Below, piece by piece: positions 11,130 to 23,205 of a stretch of 64,000 bases of DNA. Origin of the DNA: Odobenus rosmarus divergens (lineage: Eukaryota > Chordata > Mammalia > Carnivora > Odobenidae); NCBI RefSeq assembly GCF_000321225.1, contig NW_004450402.1, forward strand, positions 618,248-682,247, given 5' to 3'. The notes below the pieces were generated by a model, which worked only from the letters and a program-made list of their open reading frames with translations, did no database searches and was not told the origin of the DNA. The translations under genes and the position numbers were made by a program. Numbering within the stretch: position 1 is the stretch's first letter; every line of letters begins with the position of its first letter.

Positions 11130-11830
11130 GTTCATTCTTCTATGTATAAATTACTATATTTTTGATAAATACCTTATTGAAATTTAACATACATAAAGTA
11201 TGCAAATCATCAGTATATGGTTATCACATCATAAAAATATCCATGTAAATTCTATTCAAATAAGGAAATAAAATACTATCAGCACTGTAAGAGCACCCCC
11301 TTCTTGGTCCCTTTCCAGTAATTACTACCTTTTCCCTGAAAGTAACCATATCCTTGATGTCTAATACTATTAGTTTAGTTTTGCCTATTTGAACTATGAA
11401 ATGGAATAATAAATTATGTAATCTTTTGTGTCTAGCTTTTTTCATTAAACATTATGTTTTCCATATTCATCCATACTGTTAACTGTAGTTCTAACCTGAT
11501 CCTTTTCTTGCCTGATGATGTTTGATAAAATGGATAAATCCCAATTTATTTTCTATTCTGAAGTTGATGGACTTTTGATTCTTCCCAGTTCTAGGCAATT
11601 AAAAAATTGCTCCCATAAGTGTTTTGGTCCATGTCCCATATTATTTCAGCTGTCTTCCTTATCTAGGAATGGAATTTCTGGAGAATAACATCTATTTATA
11701 GTCTCCTTTGGCAGAAACGGAACAAACATTTTCCAAACTGACTCTACCATTTTATACTTCCATCGACAATATCTGAGAGTTTTATTTGCTTCATATCCTT
11801 GACAATTACCCTAAGACATTTTTTATCAAA
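11130..11830 (-). mobile_element. Old L1 (L1M-type) 3' region, decayed
   Basis: The plus strand follows the inverted L1M 3'UTR: a TTGAAATTTAACATACATAAA block, GCCTATTTGAACTATGAAATGGAATAAT, a TTTTGTGTCTAGC block (11424 on), TTGATGGACTTTTGATTCTTCC (11563-11584) and AAACTGACTCTACCATTTTATACTTCC near the right end. Too diverged for a subfamily name. Confidence 0.6.
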
Positions 11831-12653
11831 CAAAAAATTATAGTGGGTAAAAAGTGAGGTAGCAAAAAAAGCAAAAATAGCAAAAGAAAGGCAAAAAATT
11901 ATATTTTATAATGCAATAAAAAGCATCCATTCCAACAATTACTCACATTGTTTATGCTCTCCATGCTTTTGATGTCAGTTTTCTGGTGCATAAATCTCTC
12001 ATATAACTAATAATGTTTATATCGAAATTTTTGCCATTTATTCATTTATTTATTTGAGCTTATTTATAACCAAAGTATCACATTATGTATTGTTTTACTC
12101 TATACACTACTGGGGGTGAGAAAGAGTGCTAACTGGATAGTATTGTTTTAGACAACTATTTATAACATTACTCCTGGCAAGTACACTTATTTCCCCAGGA
12201 AATTCAAATAACCTGCTAGAACAGTATTTCCTTCCACCAACCACAGACCATATTTCTTCCAGTTTTATGAGATGAGGACACCAGTGCTCCCACATGTCTT
12301 CTTCATCCTCTTTAAGCAACTATATCTCTCAACCTCTAATTTATACCTACAATTTGTATTTGTCTCTGTTGACCAGATTTACATTCCACTATTTCATCAG
12401 TGTTAATCCTTATAACTATCACTCATATAAATTAATTCAATCTACATTTTTTTTTAGTGAACACTAAAATGGTATATATTTCCTTCACTATAGAGAAAAT
12501 ATCAGGACCGTGCATAACTCAAACAGAATATTATCATAGTCATGGCTGAATAAATTTTTCTATTTTCAATTCACAATGTCTTCATGTTTTCAAAGGAATT
12601 AATCATCCCACTTATTTTTCAAAAGTTAATAATTTTTACTTTTTAATGAGAAA
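11831..12653. other. Unassigned AT-rich sequence
   Basis: No gene or clear repeat. The L1 relic on the left may extend a little into it. Confidence 0.4.
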
Positions 12654-13045
12654 TACTTGCTTTTTAATTTTAATTCCAGTATAATTAATACACACTGTTA
12701 TATTCATTTCAGCTGTACAATAGAGGGATTCAACAATTCTGCAGATTAGTCAGGGTTCATCACCATTAGTGTACTCTTAATCTCCTTCACCTATTTCACC
12801 CATCCTCCCACCCACCTCCCCTCTGGTAACCATCAGTTTGTTCTCTATACTAAAGAGTCTGTTTTTTGGTCTCTTTTGTCTTTGTTTCTTTGGTCTCTTA
12901 AATTCCACATATGAGTGATATCATATGGTATTTATCCTCCTCTGAATTATTTAACTTAGCCTTATACCCTCTGGATCCATCTATGTTGTTGCAAATGGCA
13001 AGAGTTCATTTTTTTATGGTTGGGTAATATTCCAGTGTGTGTGTA
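12654..13045 (-). mobile_element. L1 3' end: ORF2 tail plus 3'UTR
   Basis: Read on the minus strand, the segment has the end of ORF2 (a degenerate form of the AIKKNE...PFATTWMD stretch), then a CATATGATATCACTCATATG block, the GAGGGGAGG...GGATGGG block and GTACAGCTGAAATG before an A-rich end. It stops in a GTGTGTGTGTA stretch (13035-13045), where the sequence switches to the region just after ORF1. Confidence 0.75.
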
Positions 13046-13244
13046 TGATGTGGTTGCCATTAGGTTTATATATAACATGCATATAACAGTCTATATTAAG
13101 TTGATGTTTGCTTAAATTTGAACCTATTCTAAAAGCACTAAATTTTTACTCATTTCCCCAATGTTTTAAGTATATAAAGTCATACTTTACATCCTTTTAT
13201 TTTGTGAATCCTTTGACTGATTTTTATAGATATACTTAATTGTA
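13046..13244 (-). mobile_element. L1 inter-ORF segment following ORF1
   Basis: The bases GTGGTTGCCATTAGGTTTATA (13050-13070) and the next 150 or so match what I recognise as the long inter-ORF spacer of L1M-type elements. In a complete L1 the start of ORF2 would follow on the minus strand, but here it joins the ORF2 tail at about 13045. Confidence 0.6.
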
Positions 13245-14110
13245 TGCTTTTGTGCTTCCTACCTTTCTTAGTCCTGCTTATGGTCTTTCTTTTCCACTCA
13301 AAGAATCCCTTTAACATTTCTTGTTGGGATGGTTTAGTGATGATGAATTCCTTTAATTTTTGTTTTCTAGGAAACTCTATGTTTCCTTCTACTCTGAATG
13401 ATAGCCTTGCTGCAAAGTATTCTTGGTTGCAAGTTTTTTTCTTTCAGCACTTTGAATATATCATGCCACTTTTTTTTTGCCTGCAAAATTTCTGCTGAAA
13501 AATCAGCTGATAGCCTTACTGAGTTTCCCTTGTATATAACTCTTTTTTCTCTTCCTACTTTTAAAATTCTCTCTTTATCACTACTTTTTGTCATGTTAAT
13601 TACTGTGTCTTGGTGTGGACCTCTTTGGGTTGATTATGTTGGGGGCTCTCTGCCTCTTGGATCTGGATTTCTGTTTCCTTCCCCAGATTAGGGACGTTTT
13701 CAGCTAGTATTTTTTTCAAATACATTTTCTGCCCCCTTTTCTCTCTCTTCTCTTTCTGGGATCCTTGTAATGTGAATGTAATTATACTTAATAGTGTTGC
13801 TGAGTTTCCTTAATCTATTTTCATTTTTCATTATTCTTTTTATTTCTCCTGTTCAGCTTAATTGCTTTCCATTACTCTGTCCTTCAGGTCACTGATCCAT
13901 TCTTCTGCTTCCTCTAGCTTATTATTTATTCCCTCTGGAATATTTTTAATTTCAGCATTTGCATTTTTCATCTCTGATCATTTCTTTTTTATGTTTTGTC
14001 TTTGTTGAGGGTCATTGAGATCCTCCACTCTTTTCTCAAGTCCAATTAGTACCTTTATGACCATTACTTTAAATTCTCTACCAGACATATTATCTGTTTC
14101 ATTTAGCTTT
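13245..14110 (-). pseudogene. L1 ORF1 relic (RNA-binding chaperone), frame broken
   Basis: L1 ORF1p is a trimeric RNA-binding chaperone that coats L1 RNA. On the minus strand, 13594-13367 encodes a fragment with ERILK, RLSADFSAE, WHDIFKVLKEK and QPRIL, which lie in the C-terminal RNA-binding half of mammalian ORF1p. The reading frame is lost right after QPRIL near 13420 and resumes in other frames. Upstream (13850-14100) the decoded sequence is Lys/Glu/Ile-rich, as expected for the coiled coil. It is not functional. Confidence 0.75.
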
Positions 14111-15440
14111 CTTGCTGGGATTTTGTTGTTCTTTCATTTGGGATATATTACTCCGCTTCCTCATTTTGTCTAACTCTCTGTGTCTGTTTCTATGTGTTAG
14201 GAAAGTCAGCTATGTCTCCTGCTCTTGAAAGTAGTGGCCTTATAAAGAAGAGGTCCTGTGGTGCCCTTTAGTGCAATGTTCCCTGTTCACCAGAACCTGG
14301 CTCTTCAGGGGTGTTTCCTATGTGTGTTTCATGCACCCTTCTCTTGTGACTGAGCTGTGTTTGCCTTTAGTATAGTCATTTGGAATGGCTGTCTTTTCCT
14401 GTTGTAGGCAGGGTTTGGTCCCTGTGTTATTAGTGGGCCAGTCTGGGGACACCTTGGGCTTGAGTTGGGTCAGACCAGCATTTTCCAGAGTTTCAGTAAC
14501 ACTGAACTGCAGGGCTCTCTCCCTGTATTGTCCCCTGAGAAGCTTTCTTTGGTGGGCAAGTCCTACAGTCAGTCCAGATGTCTGCTCTAGCCCACTGGTG
14601 GGGCCACAGTCAAACTGGTGTGTGTGATTTCTTCCCCTCTCCCCAGGGCAGGAGTCATATTGGGGTGGTGCTGCCCCTTGTTGGGGCTGCTTGCACACAG
14701 CCATGGTTGTGGTGCCTCTTTGGATCAACCCATGCCTAGGCCAGGTCCAAAGGAGAATGTGGAGTTGGGGTACATTATAAGCAAGCTAGGCGGAGAGTGT
14801 TCATGCTGTGCTGGTTCCTGCAGAAGTTTGTGTACCTAGGCTGGGGGGAGGTGGGAATGTCACATGCTGGTTCTGTTGTTCTTGGAGTAATCTGCCAAAG
14901 AGTCCTGCCCCTCCAACACATGCTCCTTCCCATTTATCTCAGGCATTTTTCAAACTGCTGCTCCTATGCTATATCTCAGAAGGGCTCTTTGTTATGCTGT
15001 CTCTTTTAGGGTGGGAAATCAGTTTCCTATCTCTGTCTAGCTCTTCCAGAGCCAAGCCCACTAATTTTTAAAGTTCCAGGTATTAAGGCCCACTGATTGT
15101 AGGAACTCATGAAGTTAAGCCCTTCTGGTTTTCAAAGCCAAGTATTATGGAGATTCATCTTTATGGTGTGGGTCCCCCATGCTTTGGGTGACAAGGGTGG
15201 GTTCTGCTCCTCTCCCCTCTCCTTGACTGCAGCATCTCTCCCTCCTGTGAATAGTCCCATAGGTCAATTTGGCTCCTCCAGACTGCAACTCTACCCTTCC
15301 TACCCACTTCCATGTGGACTCTTCTCTACATTTAGCTGTGGCATGTCTGTTTTGTCAGTCTTTGGGTTGTTTACCAATTTATTTACAGCGATATGGGTGT
15401 TAGAAGGAGGAAGAAGGCACTGAGAGGGAGATCTCCAGGA
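14111..15440 (-). mobile_element. L1 5'UTR of the same old element
   Basis: Moderately GC-rich block upstream (minus sense) of the ORF1 relic, with landmarks I recognise from old L1 5' regions (for example CTCCTGCTCTTGAAAGTAGTGGCC at 14217-14240 and GGCAGGGTTTGGTCCC at 14407-14422). The several open frames of 70-136 codons on both strands (14318-15423) are by-products of this base composition and not genes. The 5' edge is set only by loss of recognisable sequence. Confidence 0.6.
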
Positions 15441-15717
15441 AAACTTAAAAAAAACTTGCCAAATTAAGTTTGGATGTTTGGAACGATAGTTGTTCTTATT
15501 GACAGATTTATTAGAGCAATTAAAAATATTAACAATGAATGTATAAAGGTATGTAAATCAGATAAGTGATATTTCCATAATAGTAACAAAAGAATTCTGT
15601 CTGTTAAGTTTGTTATAGAACCATATTGCTTCTCTTCCCTCCAGCCAAATTGTGTAGATATATTTCATCCCACAGTGTTTCCCATTGTCCTCAGAATAAA
15701 GTGTTTATGCTTTAAAA
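15441..15717. other. Unassigned, between two possible L1 parts
   Basis: Not recognised. It may be decayed 5'UTR or a later insertion. Confidence 0.35.
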
Positions 15718-15815
15718 CACAATTCTATTGCTATCATTTGAATGTGGACTCAGGACACAGAGTAAATACTTTCAAGTGGCCAGTCTGCCATCTTGTACAA
15801 GAAGTCTAACATTGT
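15718..15815 (-). mobile_element. Possible 5' tip of the old L1
   Basis: The minus strand reads CAAGATGGCAGACTGGCC (15795 down to 15778), the kind of motif that starts L1 5'UTRs. If it belongs to the element at 13.0-15.4 kb, that L1 once had a complete 5' end. The link is an inference. Confidence 0.4.
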
Positions 15816-17689
15816 ATTTTAATTATCTAGTCGCCTTCCTTTCTCTCTTACTAGACTGAGTTCTGGACAAAAAAATAAGCAAATCTAATTTATCTTTGTA
15901 TTAACAGGGACTGTTCAATGCCTATGACTTTATTGAATTTTGATTATTTTATGTAATATACTGTGTACTAAACCTTTTTCAATCCATTCATTTGAGACCT
16001 GTGGCTTCTTCAACACAGTCTCATATCTTGTATAGCTTCTTATCTTTAATTCATTAAAAACCTATTGTTATCATTCTTCACATAAGCTAATAAACAGTTT
16101 CTTTTGAAAAATGCTCTTGAGCTATAGAATTTCCTCTTGAAATAGTCTATTTCTATAATAGCATGTAGCAAAAAAATAAAATAAAAGAGTCTAATATAAA
16201 GCAACAGCATTAGAATCACCTTTTAAATATATTCAACAAGTTTTTGAAATAAGTTTATGATGACAAATTGGTTTGCTTCACAATGATATATCACTTCATG
16301 AACTTGATATGATGTTAGAGATCCTACCCCAAATATTCTTGTATTCTAAGATTTTGATTCTGTAATTTTTATTGGACAAGTTTTTTCATAATAAATCTGA
16401 AACTATGTGGTCACAGACTGGTACTGATAATTATGGTGGCACTGTAAAATAATTTCTATATTGATAAAAACATTTTTAATTTCATATAAATATAGTTTAT
16501 GATCATGCAATCATCTGACCAAAATTATAGCAGAATAAGAGTCTGCATCAGAAGCAAGTAAAATAACTTTCAGTAGTAGGCAATCTGACCGAACATTTAC
16601 CAGGTCTGAATGAAAACTAAGGATTTTCTAGAAGGTACTTCAGATCCCTCATTAGCAGTTTGACATGAGACATTAAGGTCCAGACCACAAGATTTTATTA
16701 GTTTGAAAGGCTGATTTTCCATCTAGGCATGATCAGTAACAGGCCAGACATAATCCAAAGATCATATTTTATATTGGTAAGCAAAGCCATCAGATGAGAG
16801 TTCTGTGAGTCTTACCAATTTAATGCCAATGTAAATGACACAGTGTAAACTCTATTTCATTCTATGTGCTAGAATCCATTAAGTTCAAGTGGGCAATAAA
16901 ATCCTACTTTCAAATTCATCTATCGTTGTGAATAATGACTGTAAAAGACTCCTTTTCTTCCTCCTAAAACAAATGCATCAAAAGGCAACAAGCAAAATGA
17001 TATTTTTTTAAACAAACATTTTCTTCTTACAAGAAAAAGAAGTTTATGAATTCAACCAGATTCTATTATATAATACTTCTGTTTTAAAGAAAAAAAACTA
17101 CAAATGTATCCTAGTTATTAGCTCAATTATATAACTTATAGCACATCTGAAAGATAGCAATTCTATAAGTAATACAAAATATTTGTAGAAAAATCATGCA
17201 ATAACCTTAACTTCTCACTGTATGAAATACAAAAATATGTATGCATATATGAAAGAACATTTCAGATAATTCAGACTGCAACTGGATTTTTGGTGGTAGC
17301 TCAAATTTTGCAAACATAAATAGTATATTAAATGTAGATACAACATGATAGCATTTAACTGCTCCTAAGGAACAATTTTTTAAACAAAAATGGAAAACTA
17401 TATCAAAGATGTGATGAATGGGCATACTCCACCACTGTGGGCAAGAGTGTAAATTTTTTTTCAAAATTTACATTCTTTCATGTTTTTATTCATTTCTATC
17501 TGCTTTATTTACCTTGCACAGAAAAAATCAACTAGACAGGGCTTTTGTCAATCAGAAGCTAATATTTTGTTTACAGAAGTTTATAGAAAGAAAGACAGAA
17601 AATCAGAAGTAAATAAATATCCCAGATAACCTTTGATCATTATAAGTGGCTCAAATAAAACAGAAAGACATGAAAAAAAAAAAAAACCA
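15816..17689. other. Unassigned AT-rich sequence without recognisable repeats
   Basis: No SINE, LINE or LTR landmarks and no convincing exon. Short frames at 17207-17612 show no domain. Confidence 0.4.
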
Positions 17690-17735
17690 CGTGTGTGTGT
17701 GTGTACATGTGCATGTGTGTATGCGTACACACACA
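17690..17735. repeat. (GT)n / (CA)n microsatellite
   Basis: A GTGTGTGTGTGTGT run interrupted by ACAT and GCAT, then ACACACACA. A short poly(A) precedes it. Confidence 0.8.
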
Positions 17736-19289
17736 AACATAAGGAGAATTGGGTGGAGACTGCTTTAGGTTGGACAGTCAGAGAAATCTTGTCTGTGGTT
17801 TTCTTTGAGCTAGTTATTTAAAGATTTGGGCACAGTGTGCTCCATGTTAAAGAGAAAGTAAGGTCACACCTATCAGAGATAAGAATGTAGTGTAATTCAA
17901 AGAAGAGAATAGCCAGTATGGCTGAAGCATAGTAAGCAGACGGGAGGAAGAATGATACCTGATGAAGTTGAAATAGTGTGTATAGGCAGTGACCTATTGT
18001 CCAAATAACAAGTGATGGTGTTATGAATAACTGTAGTCCCTCCATAATCTTGTTGCAAATATCACACTTTCCAACTAACTTCCAATCTCCCATGTTCTTT
18101 CTTGAAACCTGAACCCACAAATCCTATTGCCCCACTGGAATATTAAATTCATTGATTCTCAACCTTGTTAATCTTTCTCTCTGACCTCTCATGTGCTTAC
18201 TTTCTTCCTTGCCCAACTTAAACTCCATGATTAGTCATTCATTACAGTTATCTCCTTGGATGCAACATCAAATTCCTTAACTATCACTTGCTTCATCATA
18301 CTCTTTCTATCAAAACTCCAATCCTGACTCAAATTTATCTGTCTACACCACACATAATATCTGCAACTTAAGAACAATACACTATTATACTAATTGGTTT
18401 CTCTCTAAACATGAGACAGTGAACTTAACAGGGTTGTAATGGTTTCAGACAATTGTATTGCTTTCCATTATATTGACTCTCTTGGTTTTCAAGATTCACA
18501 CTTGATACCATGACCCCAAACCTCCAAAACTTTATCTCACATATTTTTTTCAACCTGTATCTAACTAAAAAATTAATGAAATTACTTGCATATAACTGAA
18601 AAAAAAATAGAAGCAGATAAATGGCTGGGAAAACAGCAGAATTGGCAGCTCCATGGGCACATCCCTCCAGAGAAATGGCAAAAAATCAAGCATACGCTCA
18701 ATCAAGAAAAAGCAACTTAAAAATGGTGGCAAAACCTTGTGGCATTTTTACATGCTTTTTCCCCACCCCTCCCAAGATCAATGGTGGTCTTGAAGATGGC
18801 AGCCTATGTTCCCAATGTGGGATTCTGGTCCTCATTCGGAAAGGAGAAGAGCAGAACCTATTTGCAAATAAGGGTGCATGTCTGTTCTAGTATAGGTCTA
18901 CCTAAAGTATTGATACAGGTGTTTATCTTTGTTTCACCTAAGTCAGAACTCACTCATGGCAGAAAAGCAAAGGACATCCCTTGAAAATTTTGTAAGGTGG
19001 ATAAAAAATATCCAGTAACTAGGCAAAAAGTGTGTGGTTGAAGCATACAACAGAGCACTGAAAGCTTGGGAGGGAAGGTGAGGGAGAGGAATTATTTGAA
19101 AAATTAGGGCATTCCAAAGTACCTGTGTATGTTATATACTGAGGAATTTAGAAAGCCACACACATGCCCAGATAAGGACACATGAACAGAAAAGACCCAA
19201 GAATATCCCAAGCTTTCACCTTTAGCTGATCTCTAGGCTCAGTGTGAGTAGAAAGAGAAGGCTAAGTCAGAGTTGTAGATGGTCAGGCT
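17736..19289. other. Unassigned sequence
   Basis: No gene could be supported. Frames at 17818-18120 (minus) and 18621-18984 (plus, two overlapping) lack domains and splice context. The stretch 18090-18600 may be a very old repeat but was not recognised. Confidence 0.35.
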
Positions 19290-19365
19290 CCTATTATCTA
19301 TCTCTCTCTCTCTCTATCTATCTATCTCTCTATCTATCTATCATCATCTATCATCTATCATCTTT
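19290..19365. repeat. (TCTA)n/(TC)n/(ATC)n compound microsatellite
   Basis: TATCTATCTCTCTCTCTC, then TCTATCTATC runs and a TCATCTATCATCTATCATC end. The mixed units suggest past length changes. Confidence 0.85.
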
Positions 19366-19439
19366 TGGCTCCTGGCATTCAAGAAAATCTGTTAAGACAC
19401 TAGCTGAACACAAGTTGGACTATAGGCTTCAGAAAACAC

Positions 19440-20060
19440 ACATGACAAAGACTTTACAAAAATAGTTCAGAAAATTCAGTAAACAAACATCTACAGCCTA
19501 CATTAAGCAACAAAAACAAGCCTGGGAGCCATGGAGGCAAGATACTAATTTCTAGAGTTACCACATTATGATATTCAAAATAGCTAGTTTTCAACAACAA
19601 CAACAAAATTATGAAGCATGTAAAGGAACAAAAGTGTGATCCATTCACAGAAGTAATTAAAAGAAACTGTGCTTGAGGAAGCACAATTATTGGACTTACT
19701 AAACAAAGACTTTAATTCAACTATCTTGAATACGCTAAAAGTACTAAAGGAAACTATTGACAAGGAGCTGAAAGAAACCAGAAGAATGATGTATAAATAA
19801 ATAGAGAATACCAATAAAAAGACTGAAATTATAAAAGGAACCAAACAGAACCAAGCTAAGAAGTACAGTAACTAAAATAAGTATATTGGAGCAGGCAGAA
19901 GAATCCATCACCTTGAAGATAGATCAATTTAAATGATCCAGTCTGAGAAGCAGAAAGGAAAAAAAAATGAAAAAAACTGAACAGAGCTTAAGAGACCTGT
20001 GGACACCATTAACATACCAACATATGTGTACTGGAAATCCCAAAACAAGAAAAAAAAAGA
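19440..20060 (+). pseudogene. Old L1 ORF1 relic, plus strand
   Basis: The order of pieces such as ACTAAAGGAAACTATTGA, ATAGAGAATACCAATAAA, ATTATAAAAGGAACCAAACAG, CTTGAAGATAGATCAATTT and GAGACCTGTGGACACCATTAA follows the coiled-coil half of ORF1 in older mammalian L1s (L1ME or HAL1 type). Stops are frequent. It ends in an A-rich stretch near 20040-20065, where ORF2 tail sequence begins. Confidence 0.6.
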
Positions 20061-20834
20061 AAAGGTGGGGAGGGAATATTTGTAGACCATTATCTCACAC
20101 CATATATAAAGTTTAACTCAAAGTGGATCAATAACTAAAAAACTTAAACAATAAAGCTTTTAAAAGAAAACATAGTCTTAAATTTTCAGAGCCTTGAATT
20201 TGGCAATAGATTCCTAGAAATGATACCAAAAGCACGATCAACAAAGGAAAAAAAATAGACAAATTGGACTTCATCAAAATTAAATACTTTTGTGCATCAA
20301 AGGAAATAATGTAGAAAGTGAAAAAGCAACCTACAGAATGGGAGAAAATATTTACAATTCATATATCTGATAAGGTTCTAACATTTATAATATGTAAAGA
20401 ACTGTTATAACTCAAAAAACAAAAGACAACTTAATGTAAAATAATCAAATACACAAACAATGACTCATGGAACACTACATCAAAAACTAATGATGTAATG
20501 TATGGTGATTAACATAACATAATAAAATTTAAAAAAATAAAGTGAAAAAGAAATAATCAAATAACTTGAATAGACAGTTCTCCAAAGAAGATATATAAAT
20601 GGCCAATAGTCACATCAAAAGATGCTCAATGTCATTAGTTATTAGGGAAATGCAATCAAAACTATCATGAGGCATTACTTCACACCCATCAGTGTGGCTA
20701 TAAGAAAAAACTAGAAAATAACAAATATTGATAATGATGTGGAGAAATTGCAACTCTTGTATGTTGCTGGTAGGCATGTAAAGCAGCTCAGCTGCTGTGG
20801 AAAGGTGAGGTAGGTCTTTAAAAAGTTAAATTTT
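20061..20834 (+). pseudogene. Old L1 ORF2 C-terminal relic, plus strand
   Basis: Decoded fragments include a KIDKLDFIKIKYF block, KKQPTEWEKIF, SPKKIYKWPIVTSK-like residues and a block before TTGCAACTCTTGTATGTTGCTGG, in the order of the ORF2 C-terminal third. It is interrupted by the nested insertion at 20452-20550 and by many stops. Most of ORF2 including the reverse transcriptase is missing between this piece and ORF1. Confidence 0.7.
20452..20550 (+). mobile_element. 99-bp truncated young L1 3' end nested in the old L1
   Basis: Contains GGAACACTACATCAAAAACT and TAACATAACATAATAAAA, the 3' terminus of the young carnivore L1 seen again at 51.4, 57.2, 60.4 and 63.3 kb. It is flanked by AAATAATCAAATA at 20439-20451 and 20551-20563, an exact 13-bp TSD. 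Confidence 0.9.
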
Positions 20835-22979
20835 ATATTAAAGAGGCTTTTTTTATATTTTTTGTGCAAAAAAAAGGTCCAATAATAAGATGGAAATAAG
20901 ATTACATCACGTATTCCCAGGTGAATGGTGAATAAGATTAATAAAATACCTCTTTCTTTGGAGGATGAGAATATTCTAGTTAACTGCATTTTTTTTATTT
21001 AAATCTGTCTAAACATTTTCATTTTTTCATTCATTCGTTCAGGCATGCACATGACAAGCATTTCCTGAACTCATGCTCTACCACTATGCTAGGCAATGTA
21101 GAGGAAAATCTTCAAAATACAAGGAAATTTCAAGCAAGAGGAAAACGAGTAAGCAAGTGCATAACTGAATGCAATGTAGTAGGCATTATGATAGAAGAGT
21201 TTGCAAATTTCTGCTCTTTGAGTTTGTAGAGGTCCCTAACTAAGCTAGTTAGTTAGGTTCAGGAGTTGCTTCCTACTGGAATCTGAAATGTTCTCCTTAG
21301 TATGTACGGTGCACTCATGAGCAATATGTGTTTATTGACTGAGTTTTGGTAATTTCATGCTATCATCCATAACATCAATCTAGGTTGTGGATGGAGGTGT
21401 GAGAAATTAGGCTGAATCTTTGCCATCTCCTGGGCATTCCCTGAAAATTTGTTTTCTATAAAATTCTGCTGTCAGCTTTTTATCTTTTGAGATTTTAAAA
21501 TCTAAGTGAAATGTAGAAAACCTCAAGCAACTTAAAATTGTAATTAGTTGTGTTATCTAGTAATATGAAATAAAAGCATTTTAAAATGCCTGTAACGTAT
21601 CTAGCACTGTTTTTGTTTTTACACGCTTTTAGGGTTTTTTTTTTCCCAAAAGTTTTTAGATTTGACATTTCCAATTATGTATTAAAATATTTCAAAACAT
21701 ATTAAAATTTCTTTAAAAGGGTCATATATATAGACTACACTTAAAGGAATTGTGATTTTTATTTTGCATAATCAAGTATTTACAAGACAAGAAAAAATAT
21801 CACCTCGTCAGGTAGTTCAACAGTGTATACTGATCTAGAAGTATTATGGAATCATCAAGATACCCATCTGAAGGTTGTTTAAATACCAATTTTTACAGAA
21901 CTGTCAGTTCATGTATTACTTCGTGATATATGTGATTATTTGTGGTTTTTCATTTGTGTGTTTACCTGAGTGCTGACAGATAAAGAGAGCATTTCAGAAG
22001 ATTTAGATTACTTCCTCTCAGATATAAGGTCTATGCCCTAATATAAACACAGATGGAGGGCCAGTTGGCTCAGGAAAACAAATCCTAATCTGACATTGCT
22101 GTAGGCCTGGACTTGTCTGAGGATTATACTGAATTGAGTATCTGTAAAAGAGATTATAATATCCAATGGGGAAGGAAAACTGTGAATTAGAAATGGTTGT
22201 CATTGACATGCTGTTGATGTATGCTTCCTCCTTTGGAATTAGGTAGAACTTAGTATTAAGTAATAGAAAAGGGGAAAAATAAATTGAAAGAATATCTTTC
22301 AAATATTTGTTACTGAAATTTTGGAAATCAAAGCAAAAACGGCAGTTTCATTTGAAAATGTGTTTCATAATAAGATTCTCTGTCTTTAAAAACATGAAAT
22401 ACCTATTTGTATACATGTTGTAAATACTTGCCTATAGGCAATCACCCGCTTACATAAATTTCTCCCTCTGCTGCATATAGGACTCTGGGCTGGGCAGGAA
22501 GACCAGCAAAAAAAGAAATAGATACAGATTGTATCCTCAGAAGGCTTGCAATCTGGGAGGGAAGGCACAATCGCATGAAGAACCAAGGCACAAACTAAAA
22601 GCGAGAACGCCTAGCAAGTTTTGGATGAACTTCCTTGCGTGAGACTTAAAGTCTTTGATAACTGTTGTATGAGCTTCAGGTTAAAAGCCTCTCCTCCTTT
22701 ACCATATATTGAACTCCCTTTATGTTTACTGAATTCTGGTAACCCACTATTTATCTTTTTAGGCTTGCATATTTACACATAAATAAAATGTTATATTATT
22801 AATGCTAGGAAGGCCCTCAATGCAAAACAATCTCTTATCACTTTAGCCTTCTAAACTATACATTTTCTTTTCAGAAGTCTTTTCCCAGGATCTATTCCCA
22901 AGCCTAAACCCACATGATACTGCTGGACCTAATTCAATTATTTTGCAGAATTCAGTGTACACATTGCATCTTCTGGGAG
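20835..22979. other. Mostly unassigned; possible L2 traces
   Basis: Near 21038-21120 the words TTCATTCGTTCAGGCATGC and CACTATGCTAGGCAATG recall an L2-type 3' end, and 22530-22565 contains CTTGCAATCTGGGAGGG, like the L2 GAGCTTACA block. Both are weak. No gene. Confidence 0.35.
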
Positions 22980-23205
22980 GTCTGTTCTAGTTCCTCAAGA
23001 CTGGGTTAAATTTCCACCTATGCTCACATAACACCCTGTATTTGTCCATATAATAACATAGTTGCTTATTTATTTGTCTGTGAAATACCACTAGATAGCA
23101 AGCGTCTTCTAGGCAGAAACTCTTTTCTGTTCATTAAAGAATCTTTAGTGCATAGCACAGTTCCTGACATAATAAGTGCTCGATAAATAATTTTTAAAGG
23201 AAGTT
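22980..23205 (+). mobile_element. L2 3' end fragment
   Basis: Diagnostic end: ATAGCACAGTTCCTGACATA followed by AAGTGCTCGATAAATAATTT (typically AGCACAGTGCCTGGCACATAGTAGGTGCTCAATAAATG), preceded by the TTTATTTGTCTGTG block. Confidence 0.65.

Noticed and set aside
10929..11135. 68-codon minus-strand frame with the peptide style GTWVAQSVKRLPSA
   Set aside because: It is the SINEC read as protein. Similar frames at 36524-36724, 42205-42516, 46252-46473, 51186-51401 and 62783-63025 have the same origin.
14318..15423. Several frames of 70-136 codons on both strands
   Set aside because: They lie in the moderately GC-rich 5'UTR of an old L1, overlap each other on both strands and show no domain.
18621..18984. 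Two overlapping plus-strand frames of 81-89 codons
   Set aside because: No domain, no splice signals, different frames open over the same bases, and no upstream promoter; treated as chance.
19290..19365. CRISPR-like or phage-like direct repeats
   Set aside because: Units are 3-4 bp in tandem without spacers, i.e. an ordinary microsatellite. The whole window is eukaryotic.
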